The notes: generated by a model not told the origin, from the letters alone. A stretch of 64,000 nt of DNA from an uncultured Poribacteria bacterium (GCA_951813545.1 OX638352.1:186001-250000), one strand, 5' to 3'; counted from the stretch's first letter, positions 32,672 through 42,291 are shown. A program made the numbers and translations.

Positions 32672-34117
32672 TTACATCGACCCCTTTTCCAAACTGTTGA
32701 AAACCTCATCAAGAAAGATGCGTATCCCGCTGTCCTCATCCTGCTGGTACTGCTGACGTTGACGTTCCAATGCTTGGATGGAAGGCGCATCACCAATTTT
32801 GGCAATCGCGTCAACGAGTGTGAGCTGAATAGCGGGTTCGCTGCTGCGTTCCAATGCATTAATCAACCGATCCCGCGCCTTAACTCCGCCAATGCCGCCG
32901 AGGGCAGAAGCAGCGATGTCTTTCGTGCTAGTGTCCTCTTTTTCAAATGCGACGATGAGCGCATCAACAGCAGGTTCACCAATCTGGCTGAGTGCCAACC
33001 CCGCTTGGAAACGAATACCGGGAATTTCCGCTGGGTTTTCAAGAACAGCGATAAGAGCATCAATCGCAGAAATCGGTTTAAGAATTCCGAGGATCGCAAG
33101 GCATGCACGTCGAATTTCCTGTTCGGGTTCTACGTCAATTTGGATATATTCCTGGGCAAGTTCAGCGAGCTGCCCTTCGTTAATTTTCTGATAGAGTGCC
33201 TCGGACCTGTGTCTGAATTGCGTCCCGAACGGGGCTTTAAGAGTAGCAGTGTTCTCGATTCTGTCCACAGTCAGTAAACCAAGAATTGCAGCGGACTCCA
33301 ACTGCTGCGGTTGAAGACCATCGGTTGGCAGCTGATTCACATTGGCATTCTGAAACTGATGAAAAAGATCGTTTAGGACACTCAATTCGACAAGGCGTTG
33401 AAGACTACTAATTGACCCTTTCCGGAGCGAAAACTCTGGGCTATTCTTGAAAATGTCCACGAGTGGCTCAATCGCTCGAATATCGCCTAAATCGCCAAGT
33501 GCATTCACAGCGGCAATTTTCACGCCTATTAATTCAGAGGTTCGGAAGGTAACCTGTTTTTCAGAGAGTTTTCCGAGTGTCTCTTTGTAGTCATCAATGC
33601 TATAAATTTTGCGCTCATCAACAATCTTCTCAACAATGTCCCCTACTTGAATATCGGCATTCGCCGCGAGGGTACCCGATTGAATCTGCTTGACGCGCAC
33701 GGTGCCACTTCCTTCAACACTGAACCCTATCTTATCTCCCCGCCTTCGGAGCGCGATACGGAGTGGCGATTTATCCTTCAAATAGAGAATGAGGTCATTG
33801 TCCTCATCCAGTGCCTGTTTTACCGCACTGTTAAAATCACCAATACTTCGGACAGGGTGTTCTGCAATGATATAAGAGATGAGCTCTCCGGTCTCAAGTT
33901 GTGCTTTATCTGCGGGTCCATTGGGCGTGGTATTTAAAACAACAACACCACTCGTCGACCAGCGGTTTTTGAGATCACTGTCCAACTGCTGCACTTGCAT
34001 CTTCAGACGTTCATCGTAATACTGATTGTCACATCCAAGCCCCAATATCAGTACAAAGAGTAGCACAATAAACACCGAGTTGTAAGGTTTGCTAAACCGT
34101 TTTATTTTTTTTAGCAT
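32672..34117 (-). CDS. Lipoprotein with PDZ-like and HEAT-repeat domains
   Basis: 481 residues. The lipobox LILGLGC (Cys29) marks an envelope lipoprotein. Residues ~40-120 form a PDZ-like fold (VVVLNTTPNGPADKAQL, GELISYIIAEHPV), and a second comparable unit follows (VRVKQIQSGTLAANADIQVGDIVEKI). From about residue 205 a run of HEAT/PBS-lyase-type repeats begins: VNALGDLGDIRAIEPLVDIF, GLALSQIGEPAVDALIVAF, ASALGGIGGVKARDRLINAL, VDAIAKIGDAPSIQAL. PDZ plus HEAT suggests a scaffold that binds peptide ends and proteins. It directly follows the second HEAT lipoprotein gene (61 bp). Confidence 0.85.
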   Translation of the reverse strand: MLKKIKRFSKPYNSVFIVLLFVLILGLGCDNQYYDERLKMQVQQLDSDLKNRWSTSGVVVLNTTPNGPADKAQLETGELISYIIAEHPVRSIGDFNSAVKQALDEDNDLILYLKDKSPLRIALRRRGDKIGFSVEGSGTVRVKQIQSGTLAANADIQVGDIVEKIVDERKIYSIDDYKETLGKLSEKQVTFRTSELIGVKIAAVNALGDLGDIRAIEPLVDIFKNSPEFSLRKGSISSLQRLVELSVLNDLFHQFQNANVNQLPTDGLQPQQLESAAILGLLTVDRIENTATLKAPFGTQFRHRSEALYQKINEGQLAELAQEYIQIDVEPEQEIRRACLAILGILKPISAIDALIAVLENPAEIPGIRFQAGLALSQIGEPAVDALIVAFEKEDTSTKDIAASALGGIGGVKARDRLINALERSSEPAIQLTLVDAIAKIGDAPSIQALERQRQQYQQDEDSGIRIFLDEVFNSLEKGSM

Positions 34118-34178
34118 ACAGAATCCTTCCCATTTAATAACAAGTTTCGGCTTGCAAGCTGCGAGAACGGATCGCAGT

Positions 34179-35063
34179 TTAATTAAGAGGAATGACGACC
34201 TCTCGACTGCTCTGTTCTTTCAAAGCCTCCAAGAGAGGTTCCACAACTTTTTCGTCACCGAGTATTGCCAAAGCGCGGATAGCATCAACGCGCAGCGACG
34301 AACCCTTGTTCTGTACAATTTTGACCAGCTCTGGCACAGCAGCGCCGCCAATTTTTCCGAGTGCTTCTACAGCAAGCTGACGGACCTCAGGCTCTTCCCG
34401 GTCGCGCTTCCATTTCGCAGAACCGGACTCAATGAGCGTAGCAAGTACTGGAATAGCCTCTTCACTTCCAACCTCTCCAAGTGCCTTGACAGCATTCAAG
34501 CGAGTTTCCATCCTTCGGTGATCTAGGAGTTTTACCAAAATAGGGACAATTGTCCCCGGATCATCTTTACCCAGATGTCCCAAGACCCAATGCGCATTAT
34601 GCCTATCGCGATTGTCATTGGACTTAATTGCCTTTTGGAGTTGACTGAGGAACCGTTTCCGGTCGCCTTTTCTGTAGATCCGTTTTAGCGCGTCAAGCGC
34701 AGCATTTTGGACATCCAAGTCGTCATCGCGGAGTGTCTCAAAGACGAGCCTTTCAAGATATTTACGCTGTTCCGCTTGATACGCAAGAAACATCTGCTCG
34801 CCGCGCGCAGTGATTGACGCTTCCTGCCAATCAGTGGTGTCGGGTTCGTAGAATTCCTGTGAATTGTAAAACCCGAGTAGATAGTGTGCTTCGGCATTAT
34901 CAATCGGTTGTTGGAGCGCGAGTTTAAATTCCCGAACAGCGCGTTCCTCTTTGCGGCGCTTATCCGATTTAATCAATTCTTTTCCCTTCGCGAGGTTTTC
35001 GTTCTGGGTGCCGCACCCTGCAACAAAGAGGATGAGTACAAAGGCAAGCCAGATTTTCTTCAT
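34179..35063 (-). CDS. HEAT-repeat lipoprotein
   Basis: 294 residues. Lipobox VAGC (Cys17) after a short signal peptide. Residues ~22-75 look like a TPR-type helix pair (EERAVREFKLALQQPIDNAEAHYLLGFY), then HEAT repeats to the end (AALDALKRIYRKG, HWVLGHLGKDDPG, NAVKALGEVGSEEAI, VEALGKIGGAAVPELV, IRALAILGDEKVVEPLLEAL). The final repeat sits at the very C-terminus, so the solenoid is open-ended. Works presumably with the adjacent PDZ-HEAT lipoprotein; role unknown. Confidence 0.85.
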   Translation of the reverse strand: MKKIWLAFVLILFVAGCGTQNENLAKGKELIKSDKRRKEERAVREFKLALQQPIDNAEAHYLLGFYNSQEFYEPDTTDWQEASITARGEQMFLAYQAEQRKYLERLVFETLRDDDLDVQNAALDALKRIYRKGDRKRFLSQLQKAIKSNDNRDRHNAHWVLGHLGKDDPGTIVPILVKLLDHRRMETRLNAVKALGEVGSEEAIPVLATLIESGSAKWKRDREEPEVRQLAVEALGKIGGAAVPELVKIVQNKGSSLRVDAIRALAILGDEKVVEPLLEALKEQSSREVVIPLN

Positions 35064-35230
35064 AATCGATTCTCCTACGCGGTCAGCGGCGAGTGCCGCC
35101 TTTCTTTTTCAGCGATTCCCTAAATCTCTACTGAGGAAATTTTGCGTGGTAGGAGTGAACCAGCCCAGAGAAACACTGTTAGTACGGTTCACTCTTATAC
35201 CACCCTACATTGAACAGGCTTTACGTGCTA

Positions 35231-35797
35231 CTAAGTCCCAAGAAGTTCCTGCTGTTCGCCGCCTGTATCGTCAAATTGATCCTCATCTGCGCTTGCTTCA
35301 TCTACTTCATCTACTGCGTCCACTGCCTCTGCCTCATCTTCTTCATCTTCAGCCCCAAGTGCCTTCTGAAGAATAACAAGAGGTTTTTCAGAGAACCCCC
35401 AATCTTTATATCTCTGAATGACATTCGTTTCTGAGGACGGAAGTTCAATTTCAAGGGTTTTCACACCATCTTCTGATGCTGTAGCCTCGGCAGCTTTCAT
35501 GAGGTAGTCCGCTACCCCCAACTGTCGAAAAGGACCGGATACAGCGAGATCCCCGATCTCTGCGATGTCGGGATCACTTGCATTTCGTCTTACGGTGATC
35601 TGCCCGATCGGATATCCGCTTGCTTCAGCAACGAGTCGATGTGTTCCATTATCTGCTTCCAAATCGGCTTCCAGTTCTTTTGTAACCTGCGTTTTGGTTT
35701 GTTCAGGGAAACAATATGCGTGTAAATGTGCCGCATCATCTTCTTCAGCCGGACGCACTTTGAGGGCACCGGTCAAGTCAAAGTCCTGATTTGCCAT
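35231..35797 (-). CDS. GNAT-family acetyltransferase with acidic tail
   Basis: 188 residues from ATG 35797, preceded by AAAGGAG. GNAT core: KVRPAEEDDAAHLHAY, LVAEASGYPIGQITVRR, IGDLAVSGPFRQLGVADYLMKAAEA (the acetyl-CoA loop R-x-x-G-V/A), then YKDWGF. A 40-residue tail after the enzyme domain is almost pure Asp/Glu/Ala/Val (DEEDEAEAVDAVDEVDEASADED), probably disordered. Acetyltransferases of this family modify amines on small molecules or proteins; the tail could bind basic partners. A separate transcript from the helicase gene upstream. Confidence 0.85.
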   Translation of the reverse strand: MANQDFDLTGALKVRPAEEDDAAHLHAYCFPEQTKTQVTKELEADLEADNGTHRLVAEASGYPIGQITVRRNASDPDIAEIGDLAVSGPFRQLGVADYLMKAAEATASEDGVKTLEIELPSSETNVIQRYKDWGFSEKPLVILQKALGAEDEEDEAEAVDAVDEVDEASADEDQFDDTGGEQQELLGT

Positions 35798-35896
35798 ATA
35801 TGATTCTCCTTTAATTGTTACATAGGGTGCTGATATCTTCGCGCACTGAGCGGCAATGCATCTGGACAACCAGAATTTACACCCATTTATTGAACG

Positions 35897-35925
35897 ATTG
35901 TAATATAATTTATTTCACATTACAA
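35897..35925 (-). promoter_or_regulatory. Candidate promoter of the acetyltransferase gene
   Basis: Minus strand: TTGTAA (35920-35925), 17 bp spacer, TACAAT (35897-35902). Moderate match. Confidence 0.4.
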
Positions 35926-35963
35926 GCAGCTTTCAGAGTGTTACTATCCGAAAGCAAAACTCA

Positions 35964-38426
35964 TCAAGAAAGCGGTGTTTCACTCTCCGCTTCAGCATTA
36001 TCGGAATCTTCAAGCACAATAGGCGGTGGCTGTTCGACACTCGCGACATCCTCTGCTGTCTCCTTATCAAGCCCTTCCTGCCCAATCCGCAGTTGCCGTT
36101 CCGCATCCACAACGTCTCTGTTAATCTTTCCAATGCATCGATTGAGTTTATTAACGAGGGTCGTGTGACCGGTCATAGCACGGCGAATCTGGCGGAGTTG
36201 ATCGATGACGAGCCGAAAGGTTCGGACAAAATCACCAGCATCTATACGGGCGTATTTTTCGAGCATGTCAAAGTCGCAGCCGCGACTCCACGCGAGCATC
36301 GCAGTGCAAAGCCGAAGCTCTAACATAGGCGTGACTTCCGTTACATTGTGCTGAACCTCTAAATATTGAATCAATGAAATTTCGGAATTGACCTCGTAGA
36401 GTATGTCCAAAAAACGATCATCCTTGAGAGGCTTAAAGTATCCATCTTTACGCGGCTCGGAGACAATCGCCACCATAAGACAATTAATCTCGTCCTCCGT
36501 GAGTTTTTCAAAAAAACCACTAAATAGGAGTTGGGTCAACGGGAGCTCATATCCATAGATATGCGCAGCAGTACTCCCGCGAGGTAGAAGCGTTTGCGTT
36601 TCAATATAGCCAAGTTCTTCAAGCACCTTAAGACGCGCTGCTATCTGTCGCCTTGGGTCATTCTCAATTAGCGTCGTTCTCTTCTTCAGCTTCTGAATTT
36701 GCTCTTCCTCTTTGCGAATGGTTTTGTATCTTCCAGTGCATGTATGCAAGTGCTCACATCCGTCACAAAGACTCTGCTCACTACTCGTCTGAAGACGCTT
36801 AATCTTTTTGTGAACACCGTTCAACCTCTTAACACGTTCCTTTTTCCGCTTCTTCCCTCGCGTTTCCGATTTGACTTGCGCCATCTCTACATGCAAACGT
36901 TGAAGATTTTTTTTACGATCCCGTTCGTGGCGATAATGTGTCTGAATTTGTGCACTCCCGTCAATGCCATCATGAATACATTGCGGTTGAGGTAGTGTCC
37001 GGAGTTTCTCTGTTTTCGTCTCAATCTGATTGTTGAGGTTAGACACCCGCGTCCGGTTTTGATGATTGCTTAAACTCATTGTGTAGACATCGTAAATATC
37101 ATCGCCATATTTCTGATAAAGATTGAGAATACTCGAATAGGAAAGATTAAACTGACTCTCTATGGGCTCTATCTCATGAGAAATAACACCTCGAACCTCG
37201 TTTGAATCGGTGTATGCAGGCTCAATTTGGGCGTAGACATAGCCGATGGTGTCAATACCGCGTCTGCCCGCGCGCCCAGCCATCTGGTGATATTCCCGGG
37301 TCTTGAGGTATCGAAATCCGATGCCATCAAATTTTTCAAGGCTGTCAAAGACCACCGTGCAGGCTGGCATATTAATACCAACGGCAAACGTTTCGGTGGT
37401 AAAGAGGAGTTGAATCAATCCAGAAGTAAACAACCTTTCAACGACTTCTTTAAGCGTCGGTAGCATACCAGCGTGATGATAGGCAATTCCGCAGCTAACC
37501 AATCTCCGAAATTCAGTAATCTTCTTCTCGTCAACGATGTCGAATTGGAGACAGAGTTCATCAAATTGCTTCAAAATCTGTGTTTTTTGTCTTTTATCAA
37601 GCAACTGTAACCGCGACCCAAATACCAATGAAGTTGCATTCCCTTCACAGCCTTTGCGGCTAAAACAGAAATAGAGGCACGGTAGCTGTTCTTTTCGACG
37701 AAGATGCGGAATAAGTCTTGTCTCTATAAAGTCAGAGGGAAGTGCTTTAGTCTTCTTATCATCAAGCAGATCGGGCTTCTGTTTACGCGCGTCGTGTTTC
37801 GCTTTATTGCGAAGAGCAGCGATATGTTTTATACCACCGACACCGTAATCTTTAAAATAGAGGTGATGCTCCAAAGGGACAGGACGTTTTAATTCTTCGA
37901 CTATTTCAATGTCAATATCCCGTACACTCTGCATCCACTCAGCGAATGGATTAATGTTCGGAATTGTGGCACTCAGGCAAACAAATTTGATATGTTGAGG
38001 TGCGAAGATAAGACTCTCTTCCCAAACAGTGCCGCGTTCAATATCATTAATATAATGAATTTCGTCAAAGATGACGTAAGAGACATCTTGTAACCTTTCG
38101 ATGTCGTCAAAGATAGTGTTCCTAAAAATCTCGGTTGTCATCAACAGGACTTGGGCATACGGATTTAGTACGACATCGCCAGTAACAATACCAATCTTCT
38201 CCCCGTATTCGGCGTAAAAATCCCGATATTTCTGGTTGCTGAGGGCTTTGATCGGAGCAGTATAGATAACGCGACGGTCCTCCTGAATGCACTTTTCGAC
38301 AGCGTACTCAGCGATGACAGTCTTACCTGCGCCTGTAGGTGCGGTGACAATCACCGAAGTATCCCGATTAATCGCCGCTATCGCTTCCTCTTGAAACCGA
38401 TCCAGTTTTAAGCCCTTATAAAGCAT
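35964..38426 (-). CDS. Ski2/Mtr4-like superfamily II helicase
   Basis: 820 residues. Motifs of the DEAD/DEAH family: APTGAGKTVIAEY (I), DEIHYIND (II), LSATIPN (III), QMAGRAGRRGID (VI). The long C-terminal half (residues ~420-800) contains a possible zinc-binding stretch CDGCEHLHTCTGR near residue 580 flanked by a Lys/Arg-rich coiled coil, then a helical domain resembling the DSHCT end of Ski2/Mtr4/HelY proteins (LRQIRRAMTG). These helicases unwind structured RNA for exonucleases or act on DNA; HelY-type enzymes occur in Actinobacteria and a few other phyla. The terminal ~30 residues are acidic. It has its own promoter. Confidence 0.9.
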   Translation of the reverse strand: MLYKGLKLDRFQEEAIAAINRDTSVIVTAPTGAGKTVIAEYAVEKCIQEDRRVIYTAPIKALSNQKYRDFYAEYGEKIGIVTGDVVLNPYAQVLLMTTEIFRNTIFDDIERLQDVSYVIFDEIHYINDIERGTVWEESLIFAPQHIKFVCLSATIPNINPFAEWMQSVRDIDIEIVEELKRPVPLEHHLYFKDYGVGGIKHIAALRNKAKHDARKQKPDLLDDKKTKALPSDFIETRLIPHLRRKEQLPCLYFCFSRKGCEGNATSLVFGSRLQLLDKRQKTQILKQFDELCLQFDIVDEKKITEFRRLVSCGIAYHHAGMLPTLKEVVERLFTSGLIQLLFTTETFAVGINMPACTVVFDSLEKFDGIGFRYLKTREYHQMAGRAGRRGIDTIGYVYAQIEPAYTDSNEVRGVISHEIEPIESQFNLSYSSILNLYQKYGDDIYDVYTMSLSNHQNRTRVSNLNNQIETKTEKLRTLPQPQCIHDGIDGSAQIQTHYRHERDRKKNLQRLHVEMAQVKSETRGKKRKKERVKRLNGVHKKIKRLQTSSEQSLCDGCEHLHTCTGRYKTIRKEEEQIQKLKKRTTLIENDPRRQIAARLKVLEELGYIETQTLLPRGSTAAHIYGYELPLTQLLFSGFFEKLTEDEINCLMVAIVSEPRKDGYFKPLKDDRFLDILYEVNSEISLIQYLEVQHNVTEVTPMLELRLCTAMLAWSRGCDFDMLEKYARIDAGDFVRTFRLVIDQLRQIRRAMTGHTTLVNKLNRCIGKINRDVVDAERQLRIGQEGLDKETAEDVASVEQPPPIVLEDSDNAEAESETPLS

Positions 38427-38496
38427 TCAACTCTCCTTTGCACGCCAAACCCCCTTCGTGTAACGTGTAGCCATTCAAAGTATAATCTTAAAAACA

Positions 38497-38525
38497 ATTG
38501 TAATAGATGCGTTATTTTTTGTCAA
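38497..38525 (-). promoter_or_regulatory. Promoter of the helicase gene
   Basis: Minus strand: TTGACA (38520-38525), 17 bp spacer, TACAAT (38497-38502). Leader about 65 nt. Confidence 0.7.
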
Positions 38526-38593
38526 GCGAAATTTTTACTGGAAACCTTTCAGTCGATGTTTGATGCTACTTTCGTTTCGTGTGCTGTTTAAAC

Positions 38594-38622
38594 TTGACAT
38601 CCTTAGCTTCACATGTTATTAT
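38594..38622 (+). promoter_or_regulatory. Promoter of the Spy-like gene
   Basis: TTGACA (38594-38599), 17 bp spacer, TATTAT (38617-38622). It is divergent from the helicase promoter, 69 bp apart between -35 boxes. Confidence 0.7.
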
Positions 38623-38673
38623 GGTATAAGAACATCTAATCACGTTCTATACTAAAGTCAGAGGTGAGGATTT

Positions 38674-39183
38674 ATGCAAAACGTCAAAGGGATACGAAAC
38701 CAGCACCGACAGATTAGGGTAAAACACATCTTGGGTATCCTGATATGTGTTTTGCTTTGCGGCGTTATCGCATGGGCACAAAAGAACGACGGCGAAAACA
38801 AGCAGGGACAAACGCTGGCAGACCTCGGCGTAACAGAAGCACAACAGACGCAACTCAAAGCATTGTGGGAGCTGAAACGGCAAAAGCAGATTCAGGCAGT
38901 TGACGACTTGAAAACCCTAAATCGGCTCGCAAAGGATTCGCTCGCCAAAGACGCGGAGATCCAGGAAACCTTGGACAAATTTCGAGCGAAACGGAAAGAG
39001 ATACAAGAACAAATCGAGGGGATTGAGGAAGGGTTAGTTCAGACCTTGCCGACACGAGCACAACTTCATTTAACACTCTTAGGTGTACTAGATAACGGTA
39101 TCCCGCGCAGAACAACGAAGGCTCAAACCAACAAGGAACGAGACGAAACACCTAAGTCATCTCCGGAACAGCGGAGAAAATAA
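38674..39183 (+). CDS. Spy/CpxP-like periplasmic helical protein
   Basis: 169 residues. An N-terminal hydrophobic segment (ILGILICVLLCGVIAWA) ends in a signal-peptidase-like site, so it is exported to the periplasm. The body is a charged four-helix design with LTPQQ/LTEAQ-like spacing: ADLGVTEAQQTQLKALWELKRQ, DLKTLNRLAKDSLAKD, IQETLDKFRAKRKEIQEQIEG and TRAQLHLTLLGVLDNG, as in Spy, CpxP and zinc-resistance proteins that act as chaperones or sensors. The C-terminus is Lys/Arg/Glu-rich (RTTKAQTNKERDE). It ends six bases before the tRNA gene. Confidence 0.7.
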   Translation: MQNVKGIRNQHRQIRVKHILGILICVLLCGVIAWAQKNDGENKQGQTLADLGVTEAQQTQLKALWELKRQKQIQAVDDLKTLNRLAKDSLAKDAEIQETLDKFRAKRKEIQEQIEGIEEGLVQTLPTRAQLHLTLLGVLDNGIPRRTTKAQTNKERDETPKSSPEQRRK

Positions 39184-39189
39184 AAAAGG

Positions 39190-39262
<73 letters not shown>

Positions 39263-39302
39263 ACGCAAAGATTGCCTTAATTATACAACATATTTTCAGG
39301 GA

Positions 39303-40169
39303 ATGCAAGAAAAACTTACTTTTTTAGAAATAATGATTAAAAAATCGCAAACAGACCCATTTTTCTCCTTCGCGAACCTTGATAACGGCGAAATACAACT
39401 CGCAACAGGTGCCCTACTTATCGCGCAAAGCGAGTACTGTGAACTCAATATTGAGAATTATCTCCACCAGTTGGACGAGATGGCAGATACCGTTCGAGAC
39501 CGGATCCAAGAGATGACGCTCCCTGAGCAATACATTGCTGAACTGAACCGTTACCTATTTCAAGAAAGAGGTTTCACAGGAAATACCGACAACTACTACG
39601 CCTTAGGCAACAACTTTCTCAACTTTGTAATCGATAAAAAGACAGGCATTCCAATTACACTGGCGGTTGTCTATCTTGAAGTTGGTAGGCGTGCGGGTTT
39701 GCCACTCGTCGGTGTAAATTTTCCAGGGCATTTCCTCGTGAAATACCAGTCTGAACATTTGGATATTCTTCTTGATGTGTTTGAAAACGGGACCTGCATG
39801 ACCGAGGATACGCTTCGAGCAAAACTCCAAGCCAGTTTCGATGAAACCGTGTCCCTTGAACCGAGTATGTTAGCCGAAGCAACAGACAAGGAGATCTTAG
39901 CGCGCATTCTGCGGAATCTAACGCGTGCCTATACACTCCTTGAGCAGTACGACAAAGCACTTACTGCTGCTGAACGCATCACTTGGTTGCTGCCGAACAT
40001 CGCAGCCGATTATCGCTTGCTCGGCTACCTACACTATAAAAATCATGCGTATAGCGAGGGTATAACCGCCTTTGAGAAGTACCTTCACCTTGCAGAAACA
40101 CCACCGGATGCCATAGAAATTGAACGGAACATACAGCACCTTGAAAAATTGCTCTCATCTCTGAATTAA
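39303..40169 (+). CDS. SirB1 family transglutaminase-like/TPR protein
   Basis: 288 residues. The middle has the SirB1 core YYALGNNFLNFVIDKKTGIPITLAVVYLEVGRRAGLPLVGVNFPGHFLVKY, in which the usual catalytic-type residues of the transglutaminase fold are reduced, as in the family. The C-terminal ~100 residues are TPR-like (YTLLEQYDKALTAAERI, YLHYKNHAYSEGITAFEKYL). No targeting signal. The start is uncertain: the ATG at 39303 overlaps a weak AGGGA, and MIKKSQTD at 39333 is an alternative. Function of SirB1 proteins is unsettled. Confidence 0.8.
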   Translation: MQEKLTFLEIMIKKSQTDPFFSFANLDNGEIQLATGALLIAQSEYCELNIENYLHQLDEMADTVRDRIQEMTLPEQYIAELNRYLFQERGFTGNTDNYYALGNNFLNFVIDKKTGIPITLAVVYLEVGRRAGLPLVGVNFPGHFLVKYQSEHLDILLDVFENGTCMTEDTLRAKLQASFDETVSLEPSMLAEATDKEILARILRNLTRAYTLLEQYDKALTAAERITWLLPNIAADYRLLGYLHYKNHAYSEGITAFEKYLHLAETPPDAIEIERNIQHLEKLLSSLN

Positions 40170-40409
40170 GATTAGGACGACCCACGCACCATCACCCGCA
40201 GAAAAATAGAGATCCCAAAAAACACGACTTTTTTCCCCAGACGTGATATACTCAGTCCGAATATATTGTTAGCGGACGCACGCTGTGAGGCAACCTTCTG
40301 TCTCTAAGTTCGTGCCAATCCGCAAAATGGATAGCGGCGAACATTGTATTTGAATTTCAGCGGTCTTTGGAAAAACCTCAACCCGAATTAACAAATGGAG
40401 GAGATGACC

Positions 40410-41192
40410 ATGAAGGACCTAAAACACTATTACATCTGGGTGTGCTCGGTACTGCTTCTGCTCAACTTATCAATACCGGCGTTAGGACAGGCAGAAAAAG
40501 CAGAAACCCTTGTTGGACACTGGACATTTGAAAAAGGGGTCGAATTGGAAGATCTTATGGGTAATTTTGCCGACATTACACTCATGGGTGCTATAATTGA
40601 GGACGGGCAGTTGAATGTTGACCTCGGTAAGTGGGCAATCGCCAGTGGGTATGACGGTCCTGACATCGGAGAAAAGACGTTGGTGTCGTGGGCTATTATG
40701 GATGACCTTGATATCCAAAAGGGTTCGATATTGACTATCGACCGCCTCTCTGATCCGACATTTGACGCAATTGTTTTTGGAGAACGCCAGCACCATCGTT
40801 GGATGGCAGGTAGCGGATGGTTTCACCGCACCAAGGACCCGGAACCCGGATTTGAGGAAAAGAAAGCGGGTGAATTGATTATGATGGCGATCTCGTATGA
40901 AGATGATGGTGGAACGGCGCGTGTGAGAATATATCGTAACGGGGACGAAATTGGCGATTACACATTCGGTCAATTTGTCACTTTTGATAATAACGATGCC
41001 GAGGCGATTTGGGGCAAGCGTCATGGCGGTTTGGGCGGCGGTCCCGGTGATCTTGATGCTCACATCGAAGATTCACGAATCTATGCCTCTGTTCTCAGTC
41101 AGGCAGAGATTAAAAAATTGCTACCAGACACACTTGACGTGGACGCATCCGGTAAACTTTCGACTACCTGGGCAAGACTAAAAACGAAGTAG
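40410..41192 (+). CDS. Secreted LamG/concanavalin A-like domain protein
   Basis: 260 residues from the ATG at 40410, which has GGAGGAG well placed; two earlier in-frame ATGs lie within that site. Signal peptide (YYIWVCSVLLLLNLSIPALG) then a jellyroll: VGHWTFEKGVELEDLMGN opens as in LamG-type domains, and the strands continue to DAHIEDSRIYASVLSQAEIKKLL, the typical ending (W/I-x-x-I-x-L-SxxEI). These domains bind glycans or proteins. The final 20 residues (DASGKLSTTWARLKTK) resemble a linker to a lost anchor or sorting signal. A terminator hairpin follows. Confidence 0.85.
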   Translation: MKDLKHYYIWVCSVLLLLNLSIPALGQAEKAETLVGHWTFEKGVELEDLMGNFADITLMGAIIEDGQLNVDLGKWAIASGYDGPDIGEKTLVSWAIMDDLDIQKGSILTIDRLSDPTFDAIVFGERQHHRWMAGSGWFHRTKDPEPGFEEKKAGELIMMAISYEDDGGTARVRIYRNGDEIGDYTFGQFVTFDNNDAEAIWGKRHGGLGGGPGDLDAHIEDSRIYASVLSQAEIKKLLPDTLDVDASGKLSTTWARLKTK

Positions 41193-41223
41193 ATATTGGG
41201 GACATTAGTTTTTGTGTTAGACC

Positions 41224-41251
41224 TCCCGAAGGGCTTGAAAACCCTTCGGGA
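41224..41251 (+). terminator. Hairpin terminator after the LamG gene
   Basis: TCCCGAAGGG-CTTGAAAA-CCCTTCGGGA, ten-base perfect stem, followed by CTTTCATT. The T-run is weak. Confidence 0.6.
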
Positions 41252-41312
41252 CTTTCATTAGGAAAATCACACTTTAAGAATTCTAGCGGTTGGAAGAAGC
41301 AAAAATCGAAGG

Positions 41313-41993
41313 ATGAAAATTTTAGGCATTGACACCTCAACTCCTATCGGGAGTATTGCTTTAATAGATGGCGAGAACTTAGTCGCAGAACATACGCTCA
41401 ATATCGTCCAAGCACATTCCTCCAGACTCATGCCCGCTGTTGACAGCGTTTTAAAATGGGGGAACATTACTGCAGATGACCTAGACGGATGTGCTGTTGG
41501 TATTGGACCGGGGTCGTTCACGGGTATCCGTATCGGTGTCGCGACGATCAAATCCCTCTGCTACGCTCTCGACAAACCGATTGTGGGTGTTTCAACTCTG
41601 GAAGCGATCGCCTATAATCTTCGATGGGCAAACGGTGTTACCTGTCCACTTCTCGACGCACGCCGGAGTGAAATCTATGGGGCAATTTTTGAAGGCGGAA
41701 CCGAATGGCAACGTCTCAGCGAAGACCTTTGCCTATCGATTGATGCCTTCCTCGATCACCTCGATACACACGCACCTTCAAATTGCCCTATTAACTTTGT
41801 TGGTGATGGACTTGCGACCTACGGGGACGCAGTTCGAGACAGACTTGGCGAGAGAGTCCACTTTGCAGATGCTATTTTTAATGTTCCACGCGGTGCGACT
41901 ATTGCCCACCTCGGCGCACAAAGCCTGCAGCACGGAGAAAGTGATAACTACTGGACTTTGGTGCCAAATTATGTTAGAATTGGATTGTATTGA
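41313..41993 (+). CDS. tsaB: tRNA threonylcarbamoyladenosine synthesis protein TsaB
   Basis: 226 residues. TsaB is the dimerisation partner of TsaD in making the universal t6A37 modification of tRNA. The start MKILGIDTSTPIGSIALIDG, the HSSRLMPAVDSVL segment, GIGPGSFTGIRIGVATIKSL and VSTLEAIAYN are all characteristic. The partner TsaE is encoded 18 kb away (60068-60568) and TsaD/TsaC are not in the window. It is followed 25 bp later by the BrnT-like gene, same direction. Confidence 0.95.
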   Translation: MKILGIDTSTPIGSIALIDGENLVAEHTLNIVQAHSSRLMPAVDSVLKWGNITADDLDGCAVGIGPGSFTGIRIGVATIKSLCYALDKPIVGVSTLEAIAYNLRWANGVTCPLLDARRSEIYGAIFEGGTEWQRLSEDLCLSIDAFLDHLDTHAPSNCPINFVGDGLATYGDAVRDRLGERVHFADAIFNVPRGATIAHLGAQSLQHGESDNYWTLVPNYVRIGLY

Positions 41994-42018
41994 AGCAGGT
42001 ACATTTTTTGAGTAAACC

Positions 42019-42291
42019 ATGTACATCAGCAGATTGGAATGGGACGACTACCGCGTTGAACATATCGCTCGGCATAACATAGAACCGGGTGAGGTATGGG
42101 AGGTTTGTGAAGATCCACACCATTTAGCCCGTCGTCAGGGGCAAAATCGATATCTTGTTTACGGACAAACAGCAGATGGACGATACTTATTTGTTGTCTT
42201 GGAGGGCATCCGAGGAACTACGTATAAACCCATTACCGCACGAAATATGACCGCCCACGAAAAACGAAACTTTAGGAGGCACAGAAGATGA
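42019..42291 (+). CDS. BrnT-like toxin of a type II toxin-antitoxin pair
   Basis: 90 residues. The pattern LEWDDYRVEHIARHNIEPGEVWEVCEDP, YLVYGQTADGRYLFVVLEG and PITARNMTAHEKRNFRRH fits BrnT/RelE-fold proteins (FEWD..., GRxLFVV, SARxMxxxER). Its ATG-stop overlap with the next gene is ATGA (42288-42291), the usual toxin-antitoxin coupling. Toxins of this class cleave or bind RNA. It differs from classical BrnT in the very basic C-terminus (KRNFRRHRR) and short size. Confidence 0.7.
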   Translation: MYISRLEWDDYRVEHIARHNIEPGEVWEVCEDPHHLARRQGQNRYLVYGQTADGRYLFVVLEGIRGTTYKPITARNMTAHEKRNFRRHRR

